From positions 25,067 through 89,066 of the forward strand of contig CACJHI010000003.1 in NCBI GenBank assembly GCA_902593165.1: a stretch of DNA of 64,000 nt, read 5' to 3'. The notes under the pieces were generated by a model that was not told the DNA's origin, made no database searches, and saw only the letters and a program-made list of their open reading frames with translations. The translations under genes were made by a program, and so were the position numbers. Positions 35,171-44,219 of the stretch are shown here, one piece after another (position 1 is the stretch's first letter; each line of letters opens with the position of its first letter). Origin of the DNA: an uncultured Bacteroidota bacterium. GTDB taxonomy: Bacteria; Bacteroidota; Bacteroidia; Flavobacteriales; Flavobacteriaceae.

Positions 35171-36463
35171 TTAATTAACAATTACTAAATAGTAATTCTT
35201 TTTACCTCTTTGAAGAAGTATATACTTTCCATTTATCAAATCATCTTTAGTGATTTTTGTATTTCCAGAGATTTTTTTCTTATTAATTGAAATGGAATTT
35301 TCTTTCAGTGCCCTTCTTGCCTCACTAATAGATTTTAGAAAATTAGTTTCAGTTGCAAGAAGATTTTCAATTTCTATTTCTTGTTTTAATTTTTTTATGG
35401 ATAGAATATTACTAGGAACCCCATCAAAGATTTCATTAAAAGTATTTTCATCAAGAGACTCAAGATCTTCTTTGCTAGATTTTCCAAAAAGAACTTTTGA
35501 AGCACTAATTGCATTTTCTAAATCCTTTTGCCCATGAACCATAGATGTAACTGTATTTGCAATTTTATTTTGAAGTAATCTTCTAGCTTTATCTTTATTA
35601 TGCTCTAATATTAATTCTCCAACTTGACTTTCTGATAAGAATGTAAATACCTTAATATAGCTTAAAGCATCTTCATCTGATATATTTAACCAGTATTGAT
35701 AGAACTTATAAACTGAAGTTTTGTTTTTATCTAACCAAATATTTCCACCTTCAGACTTTCCAAACTTAGACCCATCAGATTTCTTTATTAAAGGACAAGT
35801 CATTGCATATGCTTTTTTATTTTCTTTCCTTCTAATAAGTTCACTCCCAGTAGTTATATTTCCCCATTGATCACTTCCACCCATTTGAAGCATACAATTC
35901 ATATCCTTGAATAGATGTAGGAAATCATATCCTTGAATAAGTTGGTATGTGAATTCAGTAAATGACATACCTTGTGATGTGTCCTTAGAGATTCTTTTTT
36001 TTACAGATTCTTTCGCCATCATGTAGTTTACAGTTATGTGCTTCCCAATATCTCTAGAAAAGTCAATAATAGAGAACTTACTCATCCAATCATAATTATT
36101 TACAAGAATAGCTCTGTTATTTTTTTTGGATTTAAAATCAAGAAATTTTTCAAATTGAAGCTTTAATTTCTTTTCATTATACTTTAAAATCTTTTTATCT
36201 AACAGATTTCTCTCATCAGATTTTCCAGATGGATCACCAATCATTCCAGTTGCTCCTCCCAGAAGGACTACTGGAGTATGTCCTGCATTTTGAAAATGTC
36301 TTAAAATAAAAATGGGCACAAGGCTTCCAATGTGTAGTGAATCAGATGTAGGGTCAAATCCTATATATCCAATCGTTTTATTTTTAGATAAATATTCTTC
36401 AGTTCCAGGTATTACATCATGTAACATGCCTCTCCACTTAAGTTCATCTATAAATTCTTTCAT
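35171..36463 (-). CDS. tyrS: Tyrosine--tRNA ligase
   Basis: Class I aminoacyl-tRNA synthetase of 430 residues. The HIGH motif is HIGS (44-47) after GFDPTSDSL, QMGGSDQWGN binds tyrosine, and KFGKS is the KMSKS equivalent. A C-terminal S4-like RNA-binding domain follows (SEARRALKENSISINKKKIS). It overlaps the DUF4296 lipoprotein gene by one base and lies at the end of a four-gene operon. Confidence 0.97.
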   Translation of the reverse strand: MKEFIDELKWRGMLHDVIPGTEEYLSKNKTIGYIGFDPTSDSLHIGSLVPIFILRHFQNAGHTPVVLLGGATGMIGDPSGKSDERNLLDKKILKYNEKKLKLQFEKFLDFKSKKNNRAILVNNYDWMSKFSIIDFSRDIGKHITVNYMMAKESVKKRISKDTSQGMSFTEFTYQLIQGYDFLHLFKDMNCMLQMGGSDQWGNITTGSELIRRKENKKAYAMTCPLIKKSDGSKFGKSEGGNIWLDKNKTSVYKFYQYWLNISDEDALSYIKVFTFLSESQVGELILEHNKDKARRLLQNKIANTVTSMVHGQKDLENAISASKVLFGKSSKEDLESLDENTFNEIFDGVPSNILSIKKLKQEIEIENLLATETNFLKSISEARRALKENSISINKKKISGNTKITKDDLINGKYILLQRGKKNYYLVIVN

Positions 36464-36780
36464 TATTTAATATTTTTTAAACTATCAATTGATTTTTGAA
36501 TCTTTCTCTTAACATTTGAATAAATATTAAAATGAACTCTAGGATTTCGAGAATAATAAAGTTCACTTTCATAGAATTGTGCACTATCAATATTATGCTT
36601 TCTAAAAATTAATTCATCACTTATCATGTTATTATCAATTTTTAGGTCATAGCTACTTGATGCATTAAGAATCATGATATCAAAAATAATACTTTCCATT
36701 TTTTCCTCACTAATTAAATTTTCTGGAGTATTAGATGAACATGCAAATATGAAAATAAGTATTATTAAATATCTTTTCAT
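36463..36780 (-). CDS. DUF4296 lipoprotein
   Basis: 105 residues with a lipoprotein signal (IFIFACSS, Cys14). The body (EEKMESIIFDIMILNASSS... FYESELYYSRNP) matches the DUF4296 family, a Bacteroidota-restricted group of unknown function that lies next to dihydroorotase in many Flavobacteriia. It overlaps its upstream neighbour by 4 bases. Confidence 0.85.
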   Translation of the reverse strand: MKRYLIILIFIFACSSNTPENLISEEKMESIIFDIMILNASSSYDLKIDNNMISDELIFRKHNIDSAQFYESELYYSRNPRVHFNIYSNVKRKIQKSIDSLKNIK

Positions 36781-38114
36781 CTGTTAAAGGTTATTTTTTT
36801 TCCATAAGGTATTGTATTTACCTTACCATTTTCATAAACAATATTTCCATTTAATATTGTTTTATGAATAGAGTTATCAAACTTTTGGCCTTCAAATGGT
36901 GACCAGCCACACTTATAAAGCAAAGACTCTTTCGTAACAAGAGTTGGAGTATTGGAATCGATCAAAACGATATCAGCATAGTATCCTTCCCTTAAAAATC
37001 CTCTTTTATTCACCTTAAATATTTTTGCTGGATTATGAGCTATTTTTTCTACAATTTTTTCAATTGAAACTCCATATTTTTCGCAGTTTTGCAGAAGAGA
37101 CAGAATTGTATGTTGAACCATTGGCCCTCCCGATGGACAATTTAAATATTTATTATTTTTTTCCTCTATTGTGTGAGGAGCATGATCTGAAGCAATAATA
37201 TCAATTTTATTATCATTTATAGCTTGCCAGAGTGCATCTCTATCATTCTTTGATTTTATTGCTGGATTCCATTTAATTTTTGAACCTAGCCTATCATAGT
37301 CATCATCTGTAAACCAAAGATGATGAGCACATACTTCAGAAGTTATTTTTTTATCATTAAGATCAACTTCACTATCAAATAGATCTAGTTCAATAGCTGT
37401 TGAAATATGAAAGACATTTAATCTTGCACCTGTTTTTTTAGCAAGATTTACAGCAAAATTTGAGCTTTTATAACATGCATCTTCATTTCTAATCTCCGGA
37501 TGAGCTGATATGGGTATATCTTCACCATAAAGCCTTGTATAATGTTCAGTATTGTCCTTTATAGTTTGTTCATCTTCACAATGAGCTGATATGGGTAATG
37601 ATGTACTATTGAAGATATTCTCGATAGAAACCTTGTTGTCTATTAACATCTTTCCAGTTGAGGAACCCAAAAAAAGTTTAATTCCAGCAACTTGTTTTTT
37701 ATCTATTTTTCTTATTTCATTTATATTATCATTTGTTCCTCCAAACATAAATGAAAAATTTGCAAATGAATTATCTGAGGCAATCTTAATCTTATTTTCA
37801 AACTCTTTTATAGAAGTCGTGTTTGGAAATGTGTTTGGCATTTCAAAATATGATGTTACACCACCAGCAATTGCAGCTTTGGACTCAGAACTTATGTCAC
37901 CTTTGTGTGTCAATCCTGGCTGTCTAAAATGTACTTGATCATCAATCATTCCAGGAATAGCTATATATCCTTTTCCATCAATAGTTTTAACGTCATTATC
38001 TGACTTAATATTAATACCTATTTTTTTAATAAACTCACCCTCAATGTATATATCACTAGCAGCTCTTATACCTTCATTTATTATTACAATATCCTTGATC
38101 AGGAGTTTATTCAT
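36777..38114 (-). CDS. pyrC: Dihydroorotase
   Basis: Amidohydrolase of 445 residues that cyclises N-carbamoyl-aspartate in pyrimidine synthesis. The metal site at the N-terminus reads DDQVHFRQPG, so the first His of the usual HxH is Gln60 while H62 is kept. Later metal ligands are visible in HISTA and the catalytic Asp in ASDHAPHT. Flavobacterial dihydroorotases may share the Gln, so this need not mean loss of activity. It overlaps the DPM synthase gene by 8 bases. Confidence 0.87.
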   Translation of the reverse strand: MNKLLIKDIVIINEGIRAASDIYIEGEFIKKIGINIKSDNDVKTIDGKGYIAIPGMIDDQVHFRQPGLTHKGDISSESKAAIAGGVTSYFEMPNTFPNTTSIKEFENKIKIASDNSFANFSFMFGGTNDNINEIRKIDKKQVAGIKLFLGSSTGKMLIDNKVSIENIFNSTSLPISAHCEDEQTIKDNTEHYTRLYGEDIPISAHPEIRNEDACYKSSNFAVNLAKKTGARLNVFHISTAIELDLFDSEVDLNDKKITSEVCAHHLWFTDDDYDRLGSKIKWNPAIKSKNDRDALWQAINDNKIDIIASDHAPHTIEEKNNKYLNCPSGGPMVQHTILSLLQNCEKYGVSIEKIVEKIAHNPAKIFKVNKRGFLREGYYADIVLIDSNTPTLVTKESLLYKCGWSPFEGQKFDNSIHKTILNGNIVYENGKVNTIPYGKKITFNR

Positions 38115-38838
38115 CTTTTTTAACTATTGAATCCAGTTTTAATTTAATAACACCAATTATTGCCTCAAATATAATGCTCTTATTCATTTTAGACTTTCCA
38201 TGTTCCCGATTAACAAATATTATCTGGTGTTCCATAAGTTTGAAATTTTTTTTCCAAAGCTTGAATTTCATTTCTATTTGAAAAGCATATCCATTAAACT
38301 TTATTTTATTAATGTTAAGTGAAGATAATGCTTCATTTGAATAACCAACAAAGCCTGAGGTTGAATCTTTAACTGGCATAGAAGTAATAATCCTGACATA
38401 AATATTTGCAAAGTATGAAAGGAAGATTCTAGATAAAGGCCAGTTAATAACACTTACACCTTTTAGATATCGTGAACCAATAGCTACATCACATTCATTA
38501 TTAATCAGAAGTTTCTTTAAATTTTTTATTTCATTTGGATCATGAGAAAGATCAGCATCCATCTCAAAAATATAGGAATATTTATTTTCAAGTGCCCATT
38601 TAAATCCCTCTTTATATGCTGAGCCTAAACCATCTTTCTTATCTCTTGTAATCAAGAATAGTTTATCTATGTTATCATTTTGAAGATTCTTGACAATATT
38701 TGATGTACCGTCTGGAGAATTGTCATCAACTACCAATACAGAGTTGTTGTCATTAATAGAAAAAATTTTATTGATAACATTTACAATATTTTCAGCTTCA
38801 TTATAGGTCGGTATGATAATTAAACTATTGTCTTTCAT
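38107..38838 (-). CDS. Polyprenol-phosphate mannosyltransferase-like glycosyltransferase (GT2)
   Basis: A GT-A glycosyltransferase of 243 residues. IPTYNEAENI starts the nucleotide-sugar fold, VVDDNSPDGT binds the nucleotide, and DADLSHDP is the metal-binding DxD. This pattern matches dolichol/polyprenol-phosphate mannose synthases, which load sugar onto a lipid carrier for later membrane glycosylation. No C-terminal membrane helices are present. It heads the operon with dihydroorotase, DUF4296 and tyrS. Confidence 0.9.
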   Translation of the reverse strand: MKDNSLIIIPTYNEAENIVNVINKIFSINDNNSVLVVDDNSPDGTSNIVKNLQNDNIDKLFLITRDKKDGLGSAYKEGFKWALENKYSYIFEMDADLSHDPNEIKNLKKLLINNECDVAIGSRYLKGVSVINWPLSRIFLSYFANIYVRIITSMPVKDSTSGFVGYSNEALSSLNINKIKFNGYAFQIEMKFKLWKKNFKLMEHQIIFVNREHGKSKMNKSIIFEAIIGVIKLKLDSIVKKDE

Positions 38839-38885
38839 TTATTTAGAAGTTATTCCATAGTTTTGTTATTTATTTGAAAATCAAT

Positions 38886-39566
38886 ATGATTCGAAATCAA
38901 GATTTAACCACTCTATTTGTTCTAATTGTATTATTAGTATTTTATTTTTTTCAAATATTCCAAAGAGTAAAATTAGTTTATTTATTTAGAAGTTTTAGAT
39001 ATCATTTTCGTAATATTTTAGTTCCATATAGTTCAGATGACCTTGGAATTTCAGGCTCAGGAACTTCAGTAATTAATTATTTCCATTATTTCTATATATT
39101 CTTCTTTTTACTTATTAATGGAGCAGTCATGACATATTTTGGTGCATGGTATCTACAAGGAAGCATAAAGTTTGATGGAATGAGCAATGAGCTGTTTATA
39201 AGATTACTAAATTTTAATATACTAATTCTAGTTACTCTATTTCTAAGATTTCTAATAATCAGATATATTTTAGGAATGTTTATAGGCTCTAAACTTAAGT
39301 TTATATTCTACAAAAACTATATTATAAATATTATGATTGCAGTATTGATGTTATTTAATTTTATCATTTATAATTTAAATTCCTTTTATGATTTTAATTA
39401 TCTGAAAAATACTTTTTTCATACTGTTAGGATTACATATTATTTTTCAGACTAAAAATTATTTGAGCCATTTTTTAAAATTTGATCTTAAAGAAGTTATG
39501 TATTTTATTTTGTATCTTTGTACGTTCAAGCTAGCCCCGTGGATATGGTTGTATTCAAATTTTTAA
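38886..39566 (+). CDS. DUF4271 membrane protein
   Basis: 226 residues from the ATG (MIRNQDLTTLF), with a short N-terminal helix and about four further membrane segments. The layout and the NILVPYSSDD segment match DUF4271, a Bacteroidota family that precedes hemD. A TTG 12 bases upstream is possible but unnecessary. Function unknown; the steady linkage to uroporphyrinogen-III synthase hints at a role connected with heme, which is inference. It diverges from the DPM synthase gene. Confidence 0.82.
   Translation: MIRNQDLTTLFVLIVLLVFYFFQIFQRVKLVYLFRSFRYHFRNILVPYSSDDLGISGSGTSVINYFHYFYIFFFLLINGAVMTYFGAWYLQGSIKFDGMSNELFIRLLNFNILILVTLFLRFLIIRYILGMFIGSKLKFIFYKNYIINIMIAVLMLFNFIIYNLNSFYDFNYLKNTFFILLGLHIIFQTKNYLSHFLKFDLKEVMYFILYLCTFKLAPWIWLYSNF
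39513..39520 (+). promoter_or_regulatory. Possible -7 box inside the DUF4271 gene (TATCTTTG)
   Basis: A perfect TAnnTTTG match 62 bases upstream of the hemD ATG, inside the end of the DUF4271 coding sequence. It could be a hemD-proximal promoter or a chance match; the distance is longer than for other boxes in this window. Confidence 0.3.
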
Positions 39567-39582
39567 ACCTTAACATTTCTTC

Positions 39583-40317
39583 ATGAGTATTAAAACGATT
39601 TTAATATCTCAGCCAGAACCTACTAACGATAATTCTCCTTATTCATCGTTAATTAGAAAACATAAATTGAAAATAGATTTTAGAAAATTTATTCATGTTG
39701 AAGGGCTTACAGCTAAAGAAGTAAGAGCTCAAAGGGTTGACTTTTCAAAATTTCATAATGTCATCCTTACAAGTAGAAACTCTGTTGATCACTTCTTCAG
39801 AATTACTGAGGAAATGAGATTTAAAGTCCCTGATCAAACTAAGTATTTCTGTCAGTCAGAAGCTGTTGCGTATTATTTGCAGAAATATGTAGTTTATCGA
39901 AAAAGAAAAATATATGTTGGCAATAACAACTTTAAAGATCTTGAAGCAACATTTACGAAATTTAATAAAGAGAAATTTCTTGCGCCTACATCTGGTAGTT
40001 TGAATCCAGATATTATAAAGACATTAGACTCTTTTGAAATTTCGTGGGAGAGAGCTCAACTATACAAAACAGTTGTTAGTGACTTATCTGATCTAAGAGA
40101 TGTATATTACGATATACTCGTCTTTTTTAGTCCATTAGGCATTGAGTCTTTATTTAAAAACTTTCCTGATTTTGAACAAAATAAGACTCTAATAGCTGTA
40201 TATGGAAATACGACTGAAGAAGCAGCAAAGGCTAAAAATCTTAGAATAGATATCAAAGCACCAACAGAGGTTTCACCATCCATGGCAATGGCTATAGATA
40301 AATATATAAAAGGTTAA
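39583..40317 (+). CDS. hemD: Uroporphyrinogen-III synthase
   Basis: 244 residues with the two-lobed HemD pattern: ISQPEPTNDNSPYSSL at the start, VILTSRNSVDHFF in lobe 1 and a mirrored DILVFFSPLGIESLF and AVYGNTTEEAAK in lobe 2. HemD closes hydroxymethylbilane to uroporphyrinogen III for heme. The family has low sequence identity, but the fold pattern and the DUF4271 neighbour agree. Its stop overlaps the convergent peptidase gene by 4 bases. Confidence 0.9.
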   Translation: MSIKTILISQPEPTNDNSPYSSLIRKHKLKIDFRKFIHVEGLTAKEVRAQRVDFSKFHNVILTSRNSVDHFFRITEEMRFKVPDQTKYFCQSEAVAYYLQKYVVYRKRKIYVGNNNFKDLEATFTKFNKEKFLAPTSGSLNPDIIKTLDSFEISWERAQLYKTVVSDLSDLRDVYYDILVFFSPLGIESLFKNFPDFEQNKTLIAVYGNTTEEAAKAKNLRIDIKAPTEVSPSMAMAIDKYIKG

Positions 40318-41018
40318 TTCCTTCTGCCAAACCTCATCCATAGATATACAAGGTTAGCAATTGAAGCTAGAGCCGCTACAACATAAGTACCTGCTGCCCA
40401 ATTTAAGGCTTCTTTTGATTGAACAAGTTCTCTTTGATTTACGATTCTTTTTCTTTCAAGCCAATATATTGCTCTTTTACTAGCATCAAACTCTACAGGA
40501 AGTGTAACAAGGCTAAATAAAGTACCAGAAGCAAAACCAAAGATCCCTAATGTAAGTAAACTTTCACCTAAGGCTGGAGAGCTTTGCGTTAAAAATATTC
40601 CTCCTAAAAGTAAATAAATCCCTAGGTTTGAAGTTACGCCAACCATAGGTACTAAAATTGATCTCATTTTTAACCACTCATATCCTTTTGCATGCTGAAC
40701 TGCATGACCACATTCATGTGCAGCAACAGCTGCAGCTGCCGCATTTCTTTGATTGTAAACACCCTCACTAAGATTGACAGTTTTCTTTTGGGGATTGTAA
40801 TGGTCTGAAAGTTGTCCCCTAACACTTATAACTTTTACATCATAAATACCATGATCACTTAACATTTTTTCTGCAATTTCTTTTCCGGAAAGATTAGCTG
40901 AAAGTGTCTGCTTTGAGAATTTTTTAAATTTTAATTTTAGTTGATATTGAACATACCAACTAAGAGCAAATATAGGAAGTATTATCAACCAATAGTTTAG
41001 ATCACCAGTATAAAACAT
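40314..41018 (-). CDS. Zinc metallopeptidase, YugP family
   Basis: 234 residues. The zinc motif HECGH (101-105) with AAAAAVAAHECGHAVQHA around it is the YugP/DUF2268-like signature of membrane neutral zinc metallopeptidases. An N-terminal helix (about 9-25) and three later hydrophobic segments place it in the inner membrane. The third zinc ligand is probably the Glu in LPVEFDASKRA. Substrate unknown. Confidence 0.9.
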   Translation of the reverse strand: MFYTGDLNYWLIILPIFALSWYVQYQLKLKFKKFSKQTLSANLSGKEIAEKMLSDHGIYDVKVISVRGQLSDHYNPQKKTVNLSEGVYNQRNAAAAAVAAHECGHAVQHAKGYEWLKMRSILVPMVGVTSNLGIYLLLGGIFLTQSSPALGESLLTLGIFGFASGTLFSLVTLPVEFDASKRAIYWLERKRIVNQRELVQSKEALNWAAGTYVVAALASIANLVYLWMRFGRRN

Positions 41019-41071
41019 AAATCAAATTTTTTATAAAGTTATGTAATAAGCTAAATAACTGAAAAATTTTA

Positions 41072-41329
41072 TCAATTTTTTAACTTAAATATTATTATAC
41101 TTAACTGTAAGAGTGCGGTAATTCCATTTGCAATAATTATTGACAAACTCCCTATCAAAATTCCATATATGAGCCAGAGTAAAACACCGATAAATAATAT
41201 AACATACATTGTGAGTGAAATACCGTCTGCATTTTTTTCTTTGTAGATTTTATAAACTTGCGGAATAAAAGCAGAAGTAGTAAGAAATGCTGCTGATAAA
41301 CCTATAATTTCAAAGATTGGTTCAATCAT
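41072..41329 (-). CDS. SemiSWEET sugar transporter
   Basis: An 85-residue three-helix protein of the SWEET/PQ-loop family: one repeat with FIPQVYKIYKEKNADGIS (PQ motif) after helix 1 and a Trp/Asn-lined second half (LLWLIYG, IIANGIT). SemiSWEETs work as homodimers that let sugars cross the membrane. It overlaps the leuS stop by 4 bases, so it follows leuS in the same transcript. Confidence 0.9.
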   Translation of the reverse strand: MIEPIFEIIGLSAAFLTTSAFIPQVYKIYKEKNADGISLTMYVILFIGVLLWLIYGILIGSLSIIIANGITALLQLSIIIFKLKN

Positions 41330-44136
41330 AAAACAATATTTATAATTTTACCTGGAACAACTATAATTTTTTTCGGCTTTAAATTATTTAAAATAGATTT
41401 TGTCTTTTCAAATGATAATACAGCATCTTCAATTTCTTTATTAGAGAGATCTAATGGAAGATTTATTGTAAACCTAGTTTTACCATTAAATGAGACTGGG
41501 TATAATTTTTCAGTTTCGACCAAATACTTTTCATTATATTCTGGATAAACCTGATCAACTATTGACTCATTATGACCTAATTGACTCCATAACTCCTCAG
41601 CAAAATGAGGTGCAAAGGGAGAGATAAGAATTAATAACTCCTTTAAAATTTCTCGATTGTTACAACTCATTGAGCTAAGTTCATTTACACAAATCATAAA
41701 TGAGCTTATGCATGTATTAAGACTTAATTTCTCTATATCCTCAGTAATTTTTTTTATTGCTTTGTGAAGTGACTTTAAAGATTCTCTTGAAGGCTCCTCT
41801 TCTGATACATTGAATAATCCATCTTTATAGAACAGACTCCAAAACTTTTTCAAAAATGAATGAACTCCTGATATTCCCCTAGTATCCCAAGGTTTAGATT
41901 GTTCAATTGGACCGAGGAACATTTCATACATTCTAAGCGTATCAGCTCCATATTGATCACAAATTTCATCGGGATTAACAACATTAAACTTAGACTTCGA
42001 CATTTTTTCTTGTTCCCTAACACAATAGAAAGAATCGTTTTCTAATTTAAATGTTGAATTTTTAAAATCAGAATCTTCAAGTTTTAATAGGTTATAGTCT
42101 ACTTTGTTATCATCTTTAACATACTTTATATCAATTCTAACTTTATCAACTTCATTATCTGATATAAGATTACTTGAAATATATTTATTTGATCCTGATT
42201 CTCTGAATATAAATGCAGAGTTACCCAGAATCATCCCTTGATTAATTAATTTTTTAGAATATTCATCCTTATTTAAATATTCCAAATCATATAGAAATTT
42301 TTGATAAAATCTTGAATATAAAAGATGCCCTGTAGCATGCTCACTTCCCCCAAAGTAAACATCTATATCCGACCAGTATTTTTGTGATTCTTTTGAAATA
42401 AATTCTTTTTCATTTGTTGGGTCCATATATCTATAGAAGTACCAAGAACTTCCTGCCCAACCTGGCATAGTATTTAATTCTAATGGAAAAGTATCTTTAT
42501 CATTTATTTCATCGTTTGATGTAACTCTTTTTGTCTTCTCATTCCAAGCCCATGAAGAGGAATTTCCTAATGGGGAATCTCCATTTTTTGTGGGAAGAAA
42601 ATTATCTACTTCAGGTAATTTTAATGGCAAATAGTCTAACTCAATATTACTTGGAATTCCATCCTTATAATATATAGGTATAGGCTCACCCCAATATCTT
42701 TGTCTACTAAATGTAGCGTCTCTTAACTTAAATTGAATTTTAGATTTACCAATTCCTTTTTTCTCAATTTCATCAATTATTAATTCTAAAGATTTTTCAT
42801 AGTCTAATCCATTCAGAAATTCTGAATTAATAAGTTTAAAACCTGATTTATCAGAAAAAGCTGTTTTCGAGATATCTATATTTTCAAAAATATTTGGAAT
42901 ATCAATCTTAAATTTTTTAGCAAAGTCAAAATCTCTTTGATCTCCAGCAGGAACACCCATTACTGCTCCCGTTCCATAACTAGCAATAACATAGTCTGAA
43001 ATCCATATAGGTATTTTATTTCCTGTGAAAGGATGAGTTGCGTAAGAACCTGAAAATACTCCTGAAACAGTTTTTACATCAGACAATCTTTCTCTCTCTG
43101 ATTTCTTTGAGACTTCTTCAATGTAATTATCAATTTCTGATTTATGATTTAATGATGATAAATCATTTATTTCTTTATATTCCGGTGCAATAGTAAGAAA
43201 AGAGACTCCAAATATTGTGTCTGGTCTTGTAGTAAAGACCTCAATTTTTTTATTTGAATTTTCAACATTAAAAGTTACAGATACACCTTTAGATTTTCCA
43301 ATCCAATTTCTTTGCATTTCTTTTAGTGGATCTGGCCAATCAATTTTATCTAAATCATTTAAAAGTCTATCAGAATATTTACTAATTCTTAGACACCAAT
43401 GTTTGACCTTTTTTTTAGTTACTGGATAACCTCCTCTTTCACTTACTCCATTTATAATTTCGTCATTTGCTAAAACGGTTCCTAGCTCCTCACACCAATT
43501 TACATCTCCATCGGTCAAGTATGCCAATCTAAAGTTCATTAGTATACCCGACTTAATTTTTTCATCAAAGTTTTTCCACTCTGAACTTGTAAATGAATAT
43601 CCATGCTCTAAAAGATCCTCTTTAAAGTCTTTGTCACCATCTTGTTCAAACATACTTATAAGAGTATTTATACTCTTTGCCTTTTTATCCTTTGTACAAT
43701 AAAATGAGTTGAACATTAAAATAAATATCCATTGAGTCCATTTATAATATTTTGGATCAGAAGTTCTTATTTCTCTAGACCAATCGAAAGAGAATCCAAT
43801 TCTATCTAGCTGGCTTCTATACATGTTTATATTATCAGATGTAGTCTTACGTGGATGTTGACCAGTTCTTATTGCATATTGTTCCGCAGGGAGACCAAAT
43901 GAATCATATCCTTGAGGATGTAGGACATTATATCCCTTATGTCTTTTAAATCTGGAATATATATCACTTGCAATATAACCAAGGGGGTGACCAACATGAA
44001 GACCAGCACCTGATGGATATGGAAACATATCTAATACATAGAATTTAGGCTTTGTAGAAAAACTGACTTTGTAAGTCTCATTAGTCTTCCAAATTTCTTG
44101 CCATTTCTTTTCTATTTCTAGAAAATTATATCTCAC
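41326..44136 (-). CDS. leuS: Leucine--tRNA ligase
   Basis: Class I synthetase of 936 residues from the GTG (MRYNFLEIEKKWQ). The HIGH motif is HVGHP, the editing domain CP1 has the TTRPDTIFGVSF segment, and KMSKSKFN is the catalytic loop. A TTG nine bases further upstream could add three residues, but it is the end of a perfect -7 box, and the family usually starts just before the YNxxEIEKKWQ segment. The presence of an insertion rich in Lys and Asp near residues 640-690 is typical of Bacteroidota LeuRS. Confidence 0.95.
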   Translation of the reverse strand: MRYNFLEIEKKWQEIWKTNETYKVSFSTKPKFYVLDMFPYPSGAGLHVGHPLGYIASDIYSRFKRHKGYNVLHPQGYDSFGLPAEQYAIRTGQHPRKTTSDNINMYRSQLDRIGFSFDWSREIRTSDPKYYKWTQWIFILMFNSFYCTKDKKAKSINTLISMFEQDGDKDFKEDLLEHGYSFTSSEWKNFDEKIKSGILMNFRLAYLTDGDVNWCEELGTVLANDEIINGVSERGGYPVTKKKVKHWCLRISKYSDRLLNDLDKIDWPDPLKEMQRNWIGKSKGVSVTFNVENSNKKIEVFTTRPDTIFGVSFLTIAPEYKEINDLSSLNHKSEIDNYIEEVSKKSERERLSDVKTVSGVFSGSYATHPFTGNKIPIWISDYVIASYGTGAVMGVPAGDQRDFDFAKKFKIDIPNIFENIDISKTAFSDKSGFKLINSEFLNGLDYEKSLELIIDEIEKKGIGKSKIQFKLRDATFSRQRYWGEPIPIYYKDGIPSNIELDYLPLKLPEVDNFLPTKNGDSPLGNSSSWAWNEKTKRVTSNDEINDKDTFPLELNTMPGWAGSSWYFYRYMDPTNEKEFISKESQKYWSDIDVYFGGSEHATGHLLYSRFYQKFLYDLEYLNKDEYSKKLINQGMILGNSAFIFRESGSNKYISSNLISDNEVDKVRIDIKYVKDDNKVDYNLLKLEDSDFKNSTFKLENDSFYCVREQEKMSKSKFNVVNPDEICDQYGADTLRMYEMFLGPIEQSKPWDTRGISGVHSFLKKFWSLFYKDGLFNVSEEEPSRESLKSLHKAIKKITEDIEKLSLNTCISSFMICVNELSSMSCNNREILKELLILISPFAPHFAEELWSQLGHNESIVDQVYPEYNEKYLVETEKLYPVSFNGKTRFTINLPLDLSNKEIEDAVLSFEKTKSILNNLKPKKIIVVPGKIINIVL

Positions 44137-44142
44137 CTTAAG

Positions 44143-44150
44143 CAAATTTA
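44143..44150 (-). promoter_or_regulatory. -7 promoter box of leuS (TAAATTTG)
   Basis: A perfect TAnnTTTG on the minus strand, with only 6 bases between it and the GTG start. A transcript starting at the normal distance would begin at or next to the start codon, so leuS may be translated from a leaderless mRNA. Confidence 0.5.
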
Positions 44151-44219
44151 TACAAAGGAAGAACTAATTTAATTAACATAAAAATTAATTTATTATTAGT
44201 TTATTACTTTTATAAAAGT

